Positions 1 through 7,733 of a stretch of DNA of 64,000 bases are shown piece after piece. The position numbers and the translations under genes were made by a program. Location of the stretch: positions 127,536 to 191,535 of the forward strand of contig JAGOBH010000006.1 in NCBI GenBank assembly GCA_017983495.1. The letters are read 5' to 3'. Source of the DNA: Pyrinomonadaceae bacterium. Lineage in GTDB: Bacteria > Acidobacteriota > Blastocatellia > Pyrinomonadales > Pyrinomonadaceae. The first letter of the stretch is position 1. Each line of letters opens with the position of its first letter. A model generated the notes under the pieces. The model made no database searches. It was not told the origin of the DNA and saw nothing but the letters and a program-made list of their open reading frames with translations.

Positions 1-186
1 CTGGATCTTTGCGTTGATGAGCTTACCGCGAACCTTAATGTGATCTTTTTCGGGGTCAGCTTTAGTGCCGAGTTCGGTAATGACGGTGCCGTTTACCGTG
101 ACTTCGCCGGCGAGAATTATCTGCTCTGACGCACGCCGCGAAGCGATGCCGGCCTGGGCTATTAGTTTTTGTAGTCTTTCCTGCAT
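1..186 (-). CDS. rluB: RluB-type 23S rRNA pseudouridine synthase, N-terminal part (cut by window edge)
   Basis: Only the first 62 codons are inside the window; the frame runs off the left edge. They form an S4 RNA-binding domain of the kind that opens RluB/RsuA-family pseudouridine synthases: [16 protein letters not shown], then a GEVTVNG segment and ELGTKADP. Enzymes of this family make pseudouridine in the large-subunit rRNA. The catalytic Asp lies outside the window, so the exact member (RluB, RsuA or RluE) rests on the usual scpA-scpB-rluB gene order seen here. The start is the ATG whose complement ends at 186. An inverted repeat separates it from scpB. Confidence 0.82.
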   Translation of the reverse strand, partial: MQERLQKLIAQAGIASRRASEQIILAGEVTVNGTVITELGTKADPEKDHIKVRGKLINAKIQ

Positions 187-194
187 ACAAGCCA

Positions 195-270
195 TTTCAC
201 CACAGAGGCACAGAGTACACAAAGAAAGCCCTGAGAAAACTCTCTGTGTCCTCCATTTCTATTTGGTGAA
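195..270. repeat. Interspersed inverted repeat, CACAGAG family, copy 1
   Basis: TTCACCACAGAGGCACAGAG opens the element. A degenerate reverse complement (CTCTCTGTGTCC ... TTGGTGAA) closes it. It fills the gap between rluB and scpB. The same sequence recurs at 2113-2231 and 42314-42415, always between genes, so it is a dispersed element rather than a local hairpin. Confidence 0.75.
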
Positions 271-272
271 TC

Positions 273-836
273 CTAGGAAACCAAATCTTCAAAGTCCTCG
301 ATCGAGGGGAGTTCCGACAGGTCTTTCAATCCGAATTGAATAAGAAAGTCCTTTGACGTGCCGTACATCATCGGGCGGCCGACGGCCTCTTTGCGGCCTT
401 TGGCGACGATGAGTTTTTTATCGAGCAGGGTTTTGATCGCTGAGGCTGATTGCACTCCGCGGATCTCGAGAATCTCAGGGACGGTGACCGGCTGTTTGTA
501 GGCGATGACCGCGAGCGTTTCGAGTGAGGCGAGCGAGAGCTTGGCGGACGGCCGTGTTTTCAGGAATTTCCGTACCTCTTCGTGCAGTTCGGTACGGGTG
601 GCGAGTTGCCATCCGCCGGCGATCTCGCGCACCTGCAGGCCGCTGTCGCGGTCGGCATATTCACGTGAGAGTTCCTCGATCGCCGCCTGGACGCTTTCGC
701 GTTCTTCGTCGAGCACATCGGCGAGCAACTTTGTCGTGATCGGTTCGTCGGCGACGAAGATCAGTGCCTCGACCAGAGCGACCAGCTCAGCCGGCGTTCG
801 CGGAGCGTGTTGATTTTCCTGAAGATCTTCAGTCAT
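273..836 (-). CDS. scpB: Segregation and condensation protein B
   Basis: ScpB is the winged-helix partner of the SMC-ScpA condensin complex, which helps segregate the chromosome. The 187-residue protein shows the family pattern: an early segment LVALVEALIFVADEPITTK, a central SLASLETLAVIAYKQPVT block, then EILEIRGVQSASAIKTLL and GRPMMYGTSKDFL, the two winged-helix signatures. The frame stays open upstream to a TTG at 863. I chose the ATG at 836 because the extra nine residues (TTG-SILLNSIS) are atypical and no ribosome-binding site supports the TTG. It follows scpA by 69 bp and precedes rluB, the usual order. Confidence 0.93.
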   Translation of the reverse strand: MTEDLQENQHAPRTPAELVALVEALIFVADEPITTKLLADVLDEERESVQAAIEELSREYADRDSGLQVREIAGGWQLATRTELHEEVRKFLKTRPSAKLSLASLETLAVIAYKQPVTVPEILEIRGVQSASAIKTLLDKKLIVAKGRKEAVGRPMMYGTSKDFLIQFGLKDLSELPSIEDFEDLVS

Positions 837-905
837 AGAAATAGAATTTAACAGGATAGACAAGATATGCAGGATAAATCAATCCGACGTTGCTGTATAT
901 CCTGA

Positions 906-1682
906 TCAGGAGTTTTTGCGCAGAATGACATCCCCGAAGGTTACGGTCTGGATCAATTTGACCTCTTCGGTACGAACGATCTCGAGCACCGCGATGAAGG
1001 CGGTGACGAGTTCGCGTCGCGAGTGCATCTCTTCGAAAAACTCCAGCAGATTTACTTCGCCGTTATCCATGATCCGCCGGTGCAAGGTTTTGATCATGTC
1101 CGCGAGCGATATTTCCTCGCGGTGTATCTCCATCTTTATCTCGTCGACGTGGCGGGCGACGATCTTTTGGAAAACGGTCAGCAGATCGAAGACGGACGCG
1201 TCGATCTCGGCGTTATTGTCGTCTGATTCGATCGGGCCGCGGGTGAAGATGGCCTGTTCGATCGTCGTGCGTTCGTAGAGCATGCCGGCCGCGGTCTTGA
1301 ATTTTTCGTATTCGAGCAGGCGGTCGACGAGTTCCTGACGCGGATCTTCTACTTCCTCGTCTTCGGCGGCCAGCGGGTCGCGGGGAAGCAGCATTTTCGA
1401 CTTGATCTCGATCAAGGTCGCGGCCATGACCAGGAAATCCGCCGCGACCGAGATGTCGAGCCGCTTCATCAAGCGAATATATTCGAGGTATTTTTCAGTG
1501 ATCCGGGCGATCGGGATGTCAAAGATATCGGCCCGCTCCTGTCGGATGAGAAACAGCAGCAGGTCAAGCGGGCCGGCAAAATCGCCGATCTTTACCTTGA
1601 GATCGTCGGTCGCACCGCCGACGATCTGGGCCGTCGACTGGAGAAAATCGAATGTAAATTGTTCCGGTTCGTTCTCTGCCAT
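906..1682 (-). CDS. scpA: Segregation and condensation protein A
   Basis: ScpA is the kleisin that bridges the SMC heads and binds ScpB. The 258-residue protein has the conserved N-terminal segment FAGPLDLLLFLIRQERADI, followed by IARITEKYLEYI and LVMAATLIEIKSKMLLP, which are diagnostic of the family. The C-terminal winged-helix part reads VTAFIAVLEIVRTEEVKLIQ. The start ATG at 1682 lies 12 bp beyond the stop of the upstream DUF2237 gene, so the two are probably co-transcribed and followed by scpB and rluB. Confidence 0.94.
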   Translation of the reverse strand: MAENEPEQFTFDFLQSTAQIVGGATDDLKVKIGDFAGPLDLLLFLIRQERADIFDIPIARITEKYLEYIRLMKRLDISVAADFLVMAATLIEIKSKMLLPRDPLAAEDEEVEDPRQELVDRLLEYEKFKTAAGMLYERTTIEQAIFTRGPIESDDNNAEIDASVFDLLTVFQKIVARHVDEIKMEIHREEISLADMIKTLHRRIMDNGEVNLLEFFEEMHSRRELVTAFIAVLEIVRTEEVKLIQTVTFGDVILRKNS

Positions 1683-1694
1683 CGCTAAGCTATT

Positions 1695-2105
1695 TTAGTC
1701 CTCATCAACGGCGTGACGCTTTAGGTCCTCGAGACTGACGACGGTCAATGCCGCTTCGTGCGTCGCCCTCAGATAAACACGCGGAGCCATGTCGGCGTTA
1801 AGAGCTTCGCGCCAGCGGAGCATGCACAGGCACCATTTATCGCCGCCTTTAAGGCCCGGGAACGCATACTGCGGCATCGGCGTCGATAGGTCGTTGCCGG
1901 CGGCTTTTGAAAACGCCAAAAAATCGTCTGTGGCTTCGATGCAGACGGTGTGTCGACCGGTATCGTCGACGCCGGTGCGGCAATAGCCGTCGCGGTAAAA
2001 GCCCGTCATCGGGTCGGTGCAGCACGATTCGAGCGTGCCGCCGAGGACATTTTTAGGTTTCGGAGCGTGGCCGTTGCCGTTTCCATTGCCGTTTGTATAG
2101 CTCAT
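1695..2105 (-). CDS. DUF2237 family protein
   Basis: A 136-residue protein of the DUF2237 family, whose biochemical role is unknown. Family hallmarks are visible: NVLGGTLESCCTDPMTGFYRDG near the N-terminus, DDTGRHTVCIEATDDFLAFS in the middle, and GLKGGDKWCLCMLRWREA followed by APRVYLRATHEAAL. The many Cys and acidic residues suggest metal binding, which is inference. The N-terminal tail is a low-complexity Asn-Gly run (NGNGNGNGH). Sixty-odd bases of this gene's 5' end are duplicated at about 4061-4128. An ArsC-like gene lies upstream in both places, suggesting a conserved pairing. Confidence 0.85.
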   Translation of the reverse strand: MSYTNGNGNGNGHAPKPKNVLGGTLESCCTDPMTGFYRDGYCRTGVDDTGRHTVCIEATDDFLAFSKAAGNDLSTPMPQYAFPGLKGGDKWCLCMLRWREALNADMAPRVYLRATHEAALTVVSLEDLKRHAVDED

Positions 2106-2112
2106 AAAGATA

Positions 2113-2231
2113 TTTCACCACAGAGGCACAGAGAATACAGAGAAGAGAAATGAAATAATTTGCCGCGACCTTTACCAGACGATAAGAGGCGGGATCTAAC
2201 CTCAGTGAACTCCGCGCCTCTTTGGTGATTT
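2113..2231. repeat. Interspersed inverted repeat, CACAGAG family, copy 2
   Basis: TTCACCACAGAGGCACAGAGAATACAGAG marks the left end. The right end (CGCGCCTCTTTGGTGATTTT) is a decayed inverted copy. It lies between the DUF2237 gene and the frameshifted ArsC-like gene. Confidence 0.65.
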
Positions 2232-2234
2232 TCC

Positions 2235-2581
2235 CTAAATTATTTCGAGAGCCTTTTCGATCGGCCTCGCGAGTGCCGCCCGGTCGCGGACTTCGACGAT
2301 CGGACGCTGAATAATGCTCGGATGATCGACCATCGCCTTGATCACCTCACCATCAGGCGTCTCGGCCGTGATGCCAAGGCCCTTGAGATCGGGCTCGGCA
2401 CGCCGGATCATGTCGTAAGGCCTCACCCCTTTTTGAGCAACGCCGTCAATTTCGCCTCAGTAAAAGGATCGATGAAGTAATTAACGTTGTCCCAGGGAAC
2501 GCCGTTCTCAATAAGCAGCTTCGTCAACTTGCGGCACATCGTGCAGGTCGGTTTTTCGTAAACTGTGATCTTCTGTTCCAT
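2235..2581 (-). pseudogene. ArsC/Spx-like thioredoxin-fold protein, Cys version, split by a frameshift
   Basis: Reading from the ATG at 2581 gives 52 codons, MEQKITVYEKPTCTMCRKL... to ...LLKKG, then TGA at 2423-2425. The rest of the family (RPYDMIRRAEPDLKGLG ... RPIVEVRDRAALARPIEKAL) continues in the +1 frame from about 2426. One extra G in the GGGG run would restore a normal protein of about 115 residues. The first half carries the catalytic Cys motif (P-T-C-T-M-C-R) of arsenate reductase/Spx-like proteins; the second half has the RPI...R...ARP signature. A GTG overlaps the TGA, so two coupled half-proteins, a programmed shift, a read error or a true pseudogene are all possible. A related gene lies at 4616-4972. 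Confidence 0.7.
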
Positions 2582-2635
2582 TTCCTGTTGTCGTGATCGG
2601 TCCGGCCCACTGGCTATTGCACATTTGCAAAAATC

Positions 2636-3931
2636 TTACAATGCCGTCCGCGAAGGGATCGGTGCAGGAGCTTTGGGTTTGCGGCCCAAGATAAAAATCC
2701 GCTGCAGGAACGTCAGTTCTCGATCTGGCGCTTTATGTATCGGCACATAATCTGCAACCACTTTTCCGTCCGCTTCGTGAATAAGAAAGTAATTTAGACG
2801 AAACATCGGGAAGTAAACGGCCGGAAGATAGCCCAGAATAACGGGAACCCGAGTTAGGAGCTTTAACCATGTTCCTGTGTTAATGAATGTCTTTCCGTTG
2901 GCCTGTTTCAAAAATGCGTCATGGGTGTGACCAAACACGTAGACGGAAACGTCCGGACTTGCTGCAAAGACCTCTTCGGCGTGTTCATCGTATCCTGCCG
3001 TTGGAACATAAAGCGGAGTGTTCTTATCGGAAGGTAAAAGTTGCATCCGCCTCAAGGTTCGACTAATGTCCCGAAGAATAAAGAACAACGGAACCGAAAC
3101 GATCAAAACAAAAAACCAGAAGATCATGCTAATCGTAATCACCAACCGGACAATATCGCCAACAACGCCCAGAGAATCAAATAGAGCGTTATTTAGAAAA
3201 ATGTTTGCATCGAAGATATCCAGCTTTTTCAATATTTGAGCAGCGAGGGCAACCATTGTCACGCCCAGTAGAAGCAGAAAAGGCAGAAGTACCCAGCGAA
3301 TTGCTGAATTCATTTCACGGTAAAAATAGTTGGACATCAGCCAGTCCGGCAATTGCCGAATATCGACCGAACGAATATCTTTCAGCCAATCGGTTGAACC
3401 AAAAACCGAGAATTTGCTCGCTCCGCCGACCAGAGATTCTGTAATGAAAAATCCGGCGGGCTGTGCGTGACGGTTGCCATAATCCGGCGATGCATTGAAT
3501 CCATCAACCTGTTGACCATGTTCGAGCCAGATCTTTTTTCCGCCGATCTCACGAATCAGGGATATTGAAGTATCGAGGTCGATGTTGTATTCGCGTAACC
3601 TGTCAGCGTAAACCGGGTCGCACGCCAGATCGTAATCGTGGTTGCCAACCATCATCGTAATTTTTATCTTTTTCCCGGTTCGTTTGAACTGCTCGAAAAT
3701 CTCGGCATGATGGCGAATGATCTCGTCAAGCATTGCAGTGCCCGAAACTGTCGTCAGTTCCCAAAAGCCAAATGTGTCACCCAAGATCATAAGCTCAGCA
3801 TCTGACGATTCGTCCTCCAGCGAACGCAGAAATGCGATCATTTCCTCGGCATAGTCGCAAGTCATCAATACGCCGTCACCGCCGAAATGCAGATCGCTGA
3901 TGAGATAAAGTTTTTTGGGAGTGCCAGTCAT
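2636..3931 (-). CDS. Membrane-anchored calcineurin-like metallophosphoesterase
   Basis: The 431-residue protein has the dinuclear-metal phosphoesterase motifs in order: ISDLHFGG (D-x-H), LGDTFGFWE (GD), MMVGNHDYDL (GNHD), WLEHGQQVDG and, late in the chain, YVFGHTHDA (GHxH). UDP-2,3-diacylglucosamine hydrolases (LpxH/LpxI-like) have the same layout, but this protein is much longer. It carries two hydrophobic segments between residues ~210 and 295 (WVLLPFLLLLGVTMVALA; LVITISMIFWFFVLIVSVPL) inserted before the final His motif. Membrane anchoring is therefore likely; the substrate is unknown. It sits between the two DUF2237/ArsC units on the same strand. Confidence 0.85.
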   Translation of the reverse strand: MTGTPKKLYLISDLHFGGDGVLMTCDYAEEMIAFLRSLEDESSDAELMILGDTFGFWELTTVSGTAMLDEIIRHHAEIFEQFKRTGKKIKITMMVGNHDYDLACDPVYADRLREYNIDLDTSISLIREIGGKKIWLEHGQQVDGFNASPDYGNRHAQPAGFFITESLVGGASKFSVFGSTDWLKDIRSVDIRQLPDWLMSNYFYREMNSAIRWVLLPFLLLLGVTMVALAAQILKKLDIFDANIFLNNALFDSLGVVGDIVRLVITISMIFWFFVLIVSVPLFFILRDISRTLRRMQLLPSDKNTPLYVPTAGYDEHAEEVFAASPDVSVYVFGHTHDAFLKQANGKTFINTGTWLKLLTRVPVILGYLPAVYFPMFRLNYFLIHEADGKVVADYVPIHKAPDRELTFLQRIFILGRKPKAPAPIPSRTAL

Positions 3932-3954
3932 TTTCTTAATTCAAATGCGGGTAA

Positions 3955-4128
3955 TTAATTTGTTTTCTTTCCGCAATCACTAAGTACGCCTATATTCTCA
4001 AAAACACGATCAAGTGTTTCAGCGGCGATCAAATGGGCTTTTCCTGTTCCGGATCTTTCGATGCCGAGGAAATTTTTAGGTTTCGGAGCGTGACCGTTGC
4101 CGTTTCTATTGCCGTTTGTATAGCTCAT
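3955..4128 (-). CDS. Chimeric small ORF starting with a duplicated DUF2237 N-terminus
   Basis: From the ATG at 4128 a 57-codon frame encodes MSYTNGNRNGNGHAPKPKN, almost identical to the first 19-20 residues of the DUF2237 protein at 1695-2105. It then continues with an unrelated tail ending VLSDCGKKTN and a TAA. The ATG overlaps the TGA of the DUF3060 lipoprotein gene (ATGA). The tail is not recognised. This looks like the broken end of a duplicated DUF2237 gene joined to other sequence; whether it is translated is uncertain. Confidence 0.5.
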   Translation of the reverse strand: MSYTNGNRNGNGHAPKPKNFLGIERSGTGKAHLIAAETLDRVFENIGVLSDCGKKTN

Positions 4129-4613
4129 TTTTTATTATCGGGCGCCGAGGTCTTTTCGATCACGTTTCCCGGTGCGTTTTCTTTTACTGTCGGCCGTTTA
4201 CCGTTGACGAACCGAGAATATTTGACGGTATTGTTCTCGCCGTTTATTACAAATTCAAGCGCCGCGTCGCCATTGATCTGGTTGCTGTCGCCATTGATCA
4301 TGATCTGCTGGCAGGCACCTTTGATAGTGATGACGTTGCGGCCACCGCTGATAATTACGCGGTTGAACTTATCACAGGCAACCGATTTCTTTAGATCATG
4401 GCCGTTAACGGTTACCGCATTTCCCTGAACAGAAATGTCGACCTGAACCACCTCCGACGGATCGGGTGGAAGCTCGGTCGGAACTGGCGAAATGGTCGGA
4501 GTCGGAGTACCGCTGAATTTCTCCATCTCCCGCTTGGCCGTGTCGCTACGCATGTCACAGCCAAAGAATGACGCCGCTAGTATCAAGCATGATATTGTGA
4601 CCAATATTCTCAT
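4125..4613 (-). CDS. DUF3060 lipoprotein
   Basis: A 162-residue secreted lipoprotein. The signal peptide is MRILVTISCLILAASFFGCD, with the lipobox ending at the Cys. A Pro/Thr linker (GTPTPTISPVPTELPP) follows, then a DUF3060 beta-rich domain with the repeated pattern GNAVTVNGHD, RNVITIKGAC and GDSNQINGDAA. The family's function is unknown. The start could be a GTG at 4619 overlapping the upstream TGA. I prefer the ATG at 4613 because AGGTGA, six bases upstream, is a good ribosome-binding site. It is translationally coupled to the ArsC-like gene before it and, by ATGA, to the chimeric ORF after it. Confidence 0.82.
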   Translation of the reverse strand: MRILVTISCLILAASFFGCDMRSDTAKREMEKFSGTPTPTISPVPTELPPDPSEVVQVDISVQGNAVTVNGHDLKKSVACDKFNRVIISGGRNVITIKGACQQIMINGDSNQINGDAALEFVINGENNTVKYSRFVNGKRPTVKENAPGNVIEKTSAPDNKK

Positions 4614-4615
4614 AA

Positions 4616-4972
4616 TCACCTTTCATTGAGAAGTTCCAATGCCTTTTCTATCGGACGGGCGATGACCGCTCTTTCGCCCACCACCACTATCGGGCGATTC
4701 AAGAGTCCGGGATTCGCGACAATGGCCGCGATCACCTCATTTTCGGGCGTTTCAGGTGTAAAGCCAAGTTCCTTGAACTGCTTTTCCTTCGTCCGCAGTA
4801 GCTCGAATGCCGGTTTCGCAAGTTTCTTGACGAGTTCCTGCACATTAGTAACGGTCAGTGGTTCGCTGAAGTAATTTACCGATTCAAAATCAATGCTGTT
4901 TTCACGAAACAGCGTAGCCAGATTTCGGCAAGTCGTTCAGGTAGGTTTTTCGTAAACTGTAATATATGCCAT
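4616..4972 (-). CDS. ArsC/Spx-like thioredoxin-fold protein with in-frame UGA at the catalytic Cys position (putative selenoprotein)
   Basis: From the ATG at 4972 the frame reads MAYITVYEKPT, then TGA (4937-4939), then TTCRNLATLFRENS and on without another stop to NER-stop, 118 residues if the UGA is read. The Cys paralogue at 2235-2581 has EKPTCTMCRKL, so UGA falls exactly where the catalytic Cys stands; the second Cys is kept. The rest is a complete ArsC/Spx fold: VNYF near residue 34, ELGFTPETPENEV, and RPIVVVGERAVIARPIEKAL. A perfect 7-bp hairpin with loop CGUGA starts 23 nt after the UGA (4895-4913). Known bacterial selenoproteins place such a hairpin at this distance. If the UGA is not read as selenocysteine, the gene is a point-mutated pseudogene. 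No sel genes lie in the window. Confidence 0.65.
4895..4913 (-). promoter_or_regulatory. SECIS-like hairpin downstream of the in-frame UGA
   Basis: In mRNA sense the sequence is GCUGUUU-CGUGA-AAACAGC: a 7-bp perfect stem and 5-nt loop with G at loop position 2. The stem begins 23 nt, and the loop 30 nt, after the UGA at 4937-4939. As I recall the bacterial SECIS model, it wants a short stem-loop with a G early in the loop about 16-37 nt after the UGA, which this fits. The hairpin is inside the coding frame, as bacterial SECIS elements are. Function is inferred. Confidence 0.55.
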
Positions 4973-4975
4973 AAG

Positions 4976-5013
4976 AAAGTTTGCCCGCGAATCACGCGAA
5001 AATACGCGAATAA
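4976..5013. repeat. Short CGCGAA repeat element
   Basis: In the minus sense, TTCGCGTATTTTCGCGTG and ATTCGCGGGCAAAC form a cluster of three TTCGCG words just before the ArsC-like start. It resembles dispersed intergenic elements of this kind of genome. It leaves no clear ribosome-binding site for the ArsC-like gene. Confidence 0.4.
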
Positions 5014-5028
5014 AAGGACGGATTCGGC

Positions 5029-5424
5029 TCAAGCGGCCTGGATAACCACGTCGCCCGCCCGCGTTTCGGTCAGATTTTGCGTCTCCTCGTGCGTAAAGAT
5101 CCTCGATTTTGTCACGAAACGCACACCGAGTGGTATCTCGAGCGAAAAACTCGCACCGCGGCCGGGTGTGACGTCGATGGTCAGCTCGGTGTGCTGCCAA
5201 AACTCGAACTGGTCCCGTGCCATATAAAAATCGCACCCCGCGATCTCGCCCAGCCAAACGTCCGACGAGCCGACAATAAACTCACCCTTCGGATAACACA
5301 TCGGCGAAGACCCGTCGCAGCACCCGCCGGACTGGTGGAACATTAGTTCACCGTGGTTTTGTCGAAGCTGGTCGATGACGGCAGTCGCTTCACAAGTAGC
5401 TTTAACCCTAGGAATGCCATTCAT
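5029..5424 (-). CDS. DUF779 protein, aldehyde-dehydrogenase partner
   Basis: A 131-residue DUF779 protein. The family is usually encoded beside aldehyde dehydrogenases, and here the dehydrogenase lies 570 bp upstream on the same strand. Typical segments are ELMFHQSGGCCDGSSPMCY (a Cys-rich motif), GEFIVGSSDVWLGEIAGCDFYM, the HTELTIDVTPGRGASFSLE strand pair and the C-terminal GVRFVTKSR. The biochemical role is not established; a role in dehydrogenase function is inferred from context. The frame is open upstream to 5520, but those residues overlap the preceding gene and do not fit the family. I use the ATG at 5424, eight bases after the upstream stop. Confidence 0.85.
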   Translation of the reverse strand: MNGIPRVKATCEATAVIDQLRQNHGELMFHQSGGCCDGSSPMCYPKGEFIVGSSDVWLGEIAGCDFYMARDQFEFWQHTELTIDVTPGRGASFSLEIPLGVRFVTKSRIFTHEETQNLTETRAGDVVIQAA

Positions 5425-5431
5425 ATTTTTT

Positions 5432-5926
5432 TCATTTACTAGGAATTTTCTTAACAAAGTCTGATCCAGTACGAATTCTGGCGTATCTATGGTTGTTTCC
5501 ATTAAAGAAAATGGTGACATTTTCGTATCTTTCGAATGTGCCGTAACAATCGTCGTCAGAACATGTTCCGCTCAGAAATCCGTTAATAATATTCTTGCCT
5601 CTCTTTTCAAGGGGAAAAACTTCGGCAAGAGCATCTCGTAATATTTGAATCTTAGTGTCGCTTTCTTCCTCAGAGACGGGAGTTTGTCGGTCTTGAAAAT
5701 AGGGGAATATTTCGACAAGCCACTCGGTTATTTCTCCAGTTTTCGCGTAGGTGACCGTCAACTGAACACTGGTGTTTGTTTTCTTGTCATAAGGCTTTAT
5801 TTGATAAGTTTCTGAACGGCTTTCAGACGTCGGTTCCCCGAATTTTTTACGCAAGTCAACGGCAGACTGTGCACTAGCAATGGCGAAACCGAGCAGGGTA
5901 AGAAAAATAATTCGAATTATGCACAT
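5432..5926 (-). CDS. Secreted protein of unknown function
   Basis: A 164-residue protein beginning MCIIRIIFLTLLGFAIASAQ, a clear signal peptide with an A-S-A cleavage site. The mature part is mixed alpha/beta with two Cys near GTCSDDDC, which could form a disulphide. No domain is recognised. The frame extends to 5998, but the signal peptide fixes the start at 5926. Its TGA is eight bases before the DUF779 start, so the two may share a transcript. Confidence 0.65.
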   Translation of the reverse strand: MCIIRIIFLTLLGFAIASAQSAVDLRKKFGEPTSESRSETYQIKPYDKKTNTSVQLTVTYAKTGEITEWLVEIFPYFQDRQTPVSEEESDTKIQILRDALAEVFPLEKRGKNIINGFLSGTCSDDDCYGTFERYENVTIFFNGNNHRYARIRTGSDFVKKIPSK

Positions 5927-6026
5927 AGGTGTTAGATATACAGGCATATTTTGCACATGAACGCCAACGCTACACCGCGTCTGAACTCTGTCGCCCATAA
6001 ATGGGCTAGGAATAACGGAAGAAATC

Positions 6027-6083
6027 TAACCCCAGGTTTCGCTATGCTTCACCCGGGGCTACATTCCGCCGCTGCTCCGCAGC
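6027..6083. repeat. REP-like palindromic element
   Basis: AACCCCAGGTTTCGCT...ACCCGGGGCTACATT followed by CCGCTGCTCCGCAGC. The first part can fold on CCCC(A/G)GG / CCCGGGG; the second is a small GCTGCTCCGCAGC palindrome. This composition is typical of REP elements associated with REP-associated transposases. It lies between the aldehyde dehydrogenase and the secreted-protein gene. Confidence 0.5.
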
Positions 6084-6092
6084 TAAGATCAA

Positions 6093-7607
6093 CTAAAAGA
6101 ATCCCATCGCCTTTTTGTCGTACGAGATAAGCATATTCTTGGTCTGGCGGTAGTGGTCGAGCATCATCAGGTGATTTTCTCGGCCAAAGCCTGATTTCTT
6201 ATATCCACCAAACGGGGCGTGTGCCGGGTAGTTGTGGTAATTGTTTACCCACACGCGGCCTGCCTGGATGGCACGCGGGACGCGGTAGAGTTCGTGAGCG
6301 TCACGTGTCCAGACACCGGCACCGAGGCCGTAGAGCGTGTCGTTGGCGATCGCGATGGCGTCGGCTTCGTCTTTGAAAGTCGTGACGGACGCGACCGGGC
6401 CGAAGATCTCTTCCTGAAAGACACGCATCTTGTTGTGGCCCTTGAGCAGCGTCGGCTCGATGTAAAATCCGCCCTCGGCACCGCCTTCGCCCTTGTGAGC
6501 CTCGCCACCGCAGAGCACCTCGGCACCCTCTTCTTTACCAATGCTGATGTAGTTGAGGATCTTTTCGTATTGATCCTGGCTGGCCTGTGCACCGATCATG
6601 GTCGACGGGTCGAGCGGGTGGCCCATCTTAATTGCTTTTGTGCGTTCGACGACACGGGCGATAAATTCGTCCGCGATCGATTCCTGCACCAAAATACGTG
6701 ACGGGCAAGTGCAGATCTCGCCCTGGTTGAGAGCGAACATCGCGGCACCCTCGAGACACTTGTCGAAGAAGGCGTCGTCGGCGTCCATCACGCTCTTAAA
6801 GAAAACGTTGGGCGATTTGCCGCCGAGTTCGAGCGTCACGGGGATCAAATTTTGCGACGCGTACTGCATGATCAGACGGCCGGTCGTCGTTTCGCCCGTA
6901 AAGGCGACCTTGGCGACACGCGTCGAAGTCGCGAGCGGCTTGCCCGCCTCGACGCCGAAGCCGTTTACGATATTGAGCACACCCGGAGGCAGAATGTCGC
7001 CGATCAGCTCCATGAGCACCATGATCGACGCCGGTGTCTGCTCGGCCGGTTTGACGACTGTGCAGTTGCCCGCAGCGAGAGCCGGTGCGATCTTCCACGT
7101 GGCCATCAGCAGCGGAAAATTCCAGGGGATGATCTGAGCGACGACGCCAAGCGGTTCCTTTATGATGATCGAAAGCGTGTTTTCGTCGAGCTCGGAGGCA
7201 CTGCCCTCTTCGGCACGGATAACGCTCGCAAAATAGCGAAAATGGTCGATCGCCAGCGGCAGGTCGGCCGCCATCGTCTCGCGGATCGGCTTGCCGTTGT
7301 CCCACGTCTCGGCACGTGCCAGCAGTTCGAGATTGGCCTCCATCACGTCAGCGATCTTGTTCAGCACGCGGCTACGTTCGGTGACCGAAGTTTTGCCCCA
7401 AGCAGGTGCGGCCGCGTGTGCGGCATCAAGGGCGAGGTTAATGTCCGCCTCGTAAGAACGGGCGACCTTGGTAAAAACCTTGCCGTCGACAGGCGAGATA
7501 TTGTCAAAATACTCGCCGCTCGTCGGTGCGACCCACCGGCCGCCGATGTAGTTTTCGTACTGCTCTTTGAATTTTGGTATGTCGTAAGATTGTTGAGTTG
7601 CGTCCAT
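6093..7607 (-). CDS. NAD-dependent aldehyde dehydrogenase
   Basis: A 504-residue aldehyde dehydrogenase, which oxidises aldehydes to acids in the cytoplasm. Family landmarks in order: [19 protein letters not shown] (cofactor-binding), the Glu-containing [14 protein letters not shown], the catalytic Cys in [26 protein letters not shown], and the C-terminal [14 protein letters not shown]. The CTCPSR context and the DUF779 gene downstream point to the ExaC/AldB-like group that handles acetaldehyde or similar short aldehydes; this specificity is inference. GGAGG five bases upstream of the ATG at 7607 is a strong ribosome-binding site. It probably starts its own transcript, since trpS ends 126 bp upstream. 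Confidence 0.93.
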   Translation of the reverse strand: MDATQQSYDIPKFKEQYENYIGGRWVAPTSGEYFDNISPVDGKVFTKVARSYEADINLALDAAHAAAPAWGKTSVTERSRVLNKIADVMEANLELLARAETWDNGKPIRETMAADLPLAIDHFRYFASVIRAEEGSASELDENTLSIIIKEPLGVVAQIIPWNFPLLMATWKIAPALAAGNCTVVKPAEQTPASIMVLMELIGDILPPGVLNIVNGFGVEAGKPLATSTRVAKVAFTGETTTGRLIMQYASQNLIPVTLELGGKSPNVFFKSVMDADDAFFDKCLEGAAMFALNQGEICTCPSRILVQESIADEFIARVVERTKAIKMGHPLDPSTMIGAQASQDQYEKILNYISIGKEEGAEVLCGGEAHKGEGGAEGGFYIEPTLLKGHNKMRVFQEEIFGPVASVTTFKDEADAIAIANDTLYGLGAGVWTRDAHELYRVPRAIQAGRVWVNNYHNYPAHAPFGGYKKSGFGRENHLMMLDHYRQTKNMLISYDKKAMGFF

Positions 7608-7733
7608 AAAGCCTCCTGCAATTTCTCAGAAAAAAACGCGATAAAAAAGGGGTTAGGTCCCCGTCGTGATCCGTGATCAGGCGAATATTCAGATTGTATC
7701 ACCGCAGACGGGACTGTGCGAAGAATTTTGCGG

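Noticed and set aside
4937..5257. 107-codon frame ending MAYITVYEKPT
   Set aside because: It is only the open upstream extension of the ArsC-like frame; its upstream part is antisense-like translation of the DUF779 gene and an Arg-rich sequence. The real start is the ATG at 4972.
6852..7676. 274-codon plus frame opposite the aldehyde dehydrogenase
   Set aside because: High-GC antisense shadow; Arg-rich composition and no domain.
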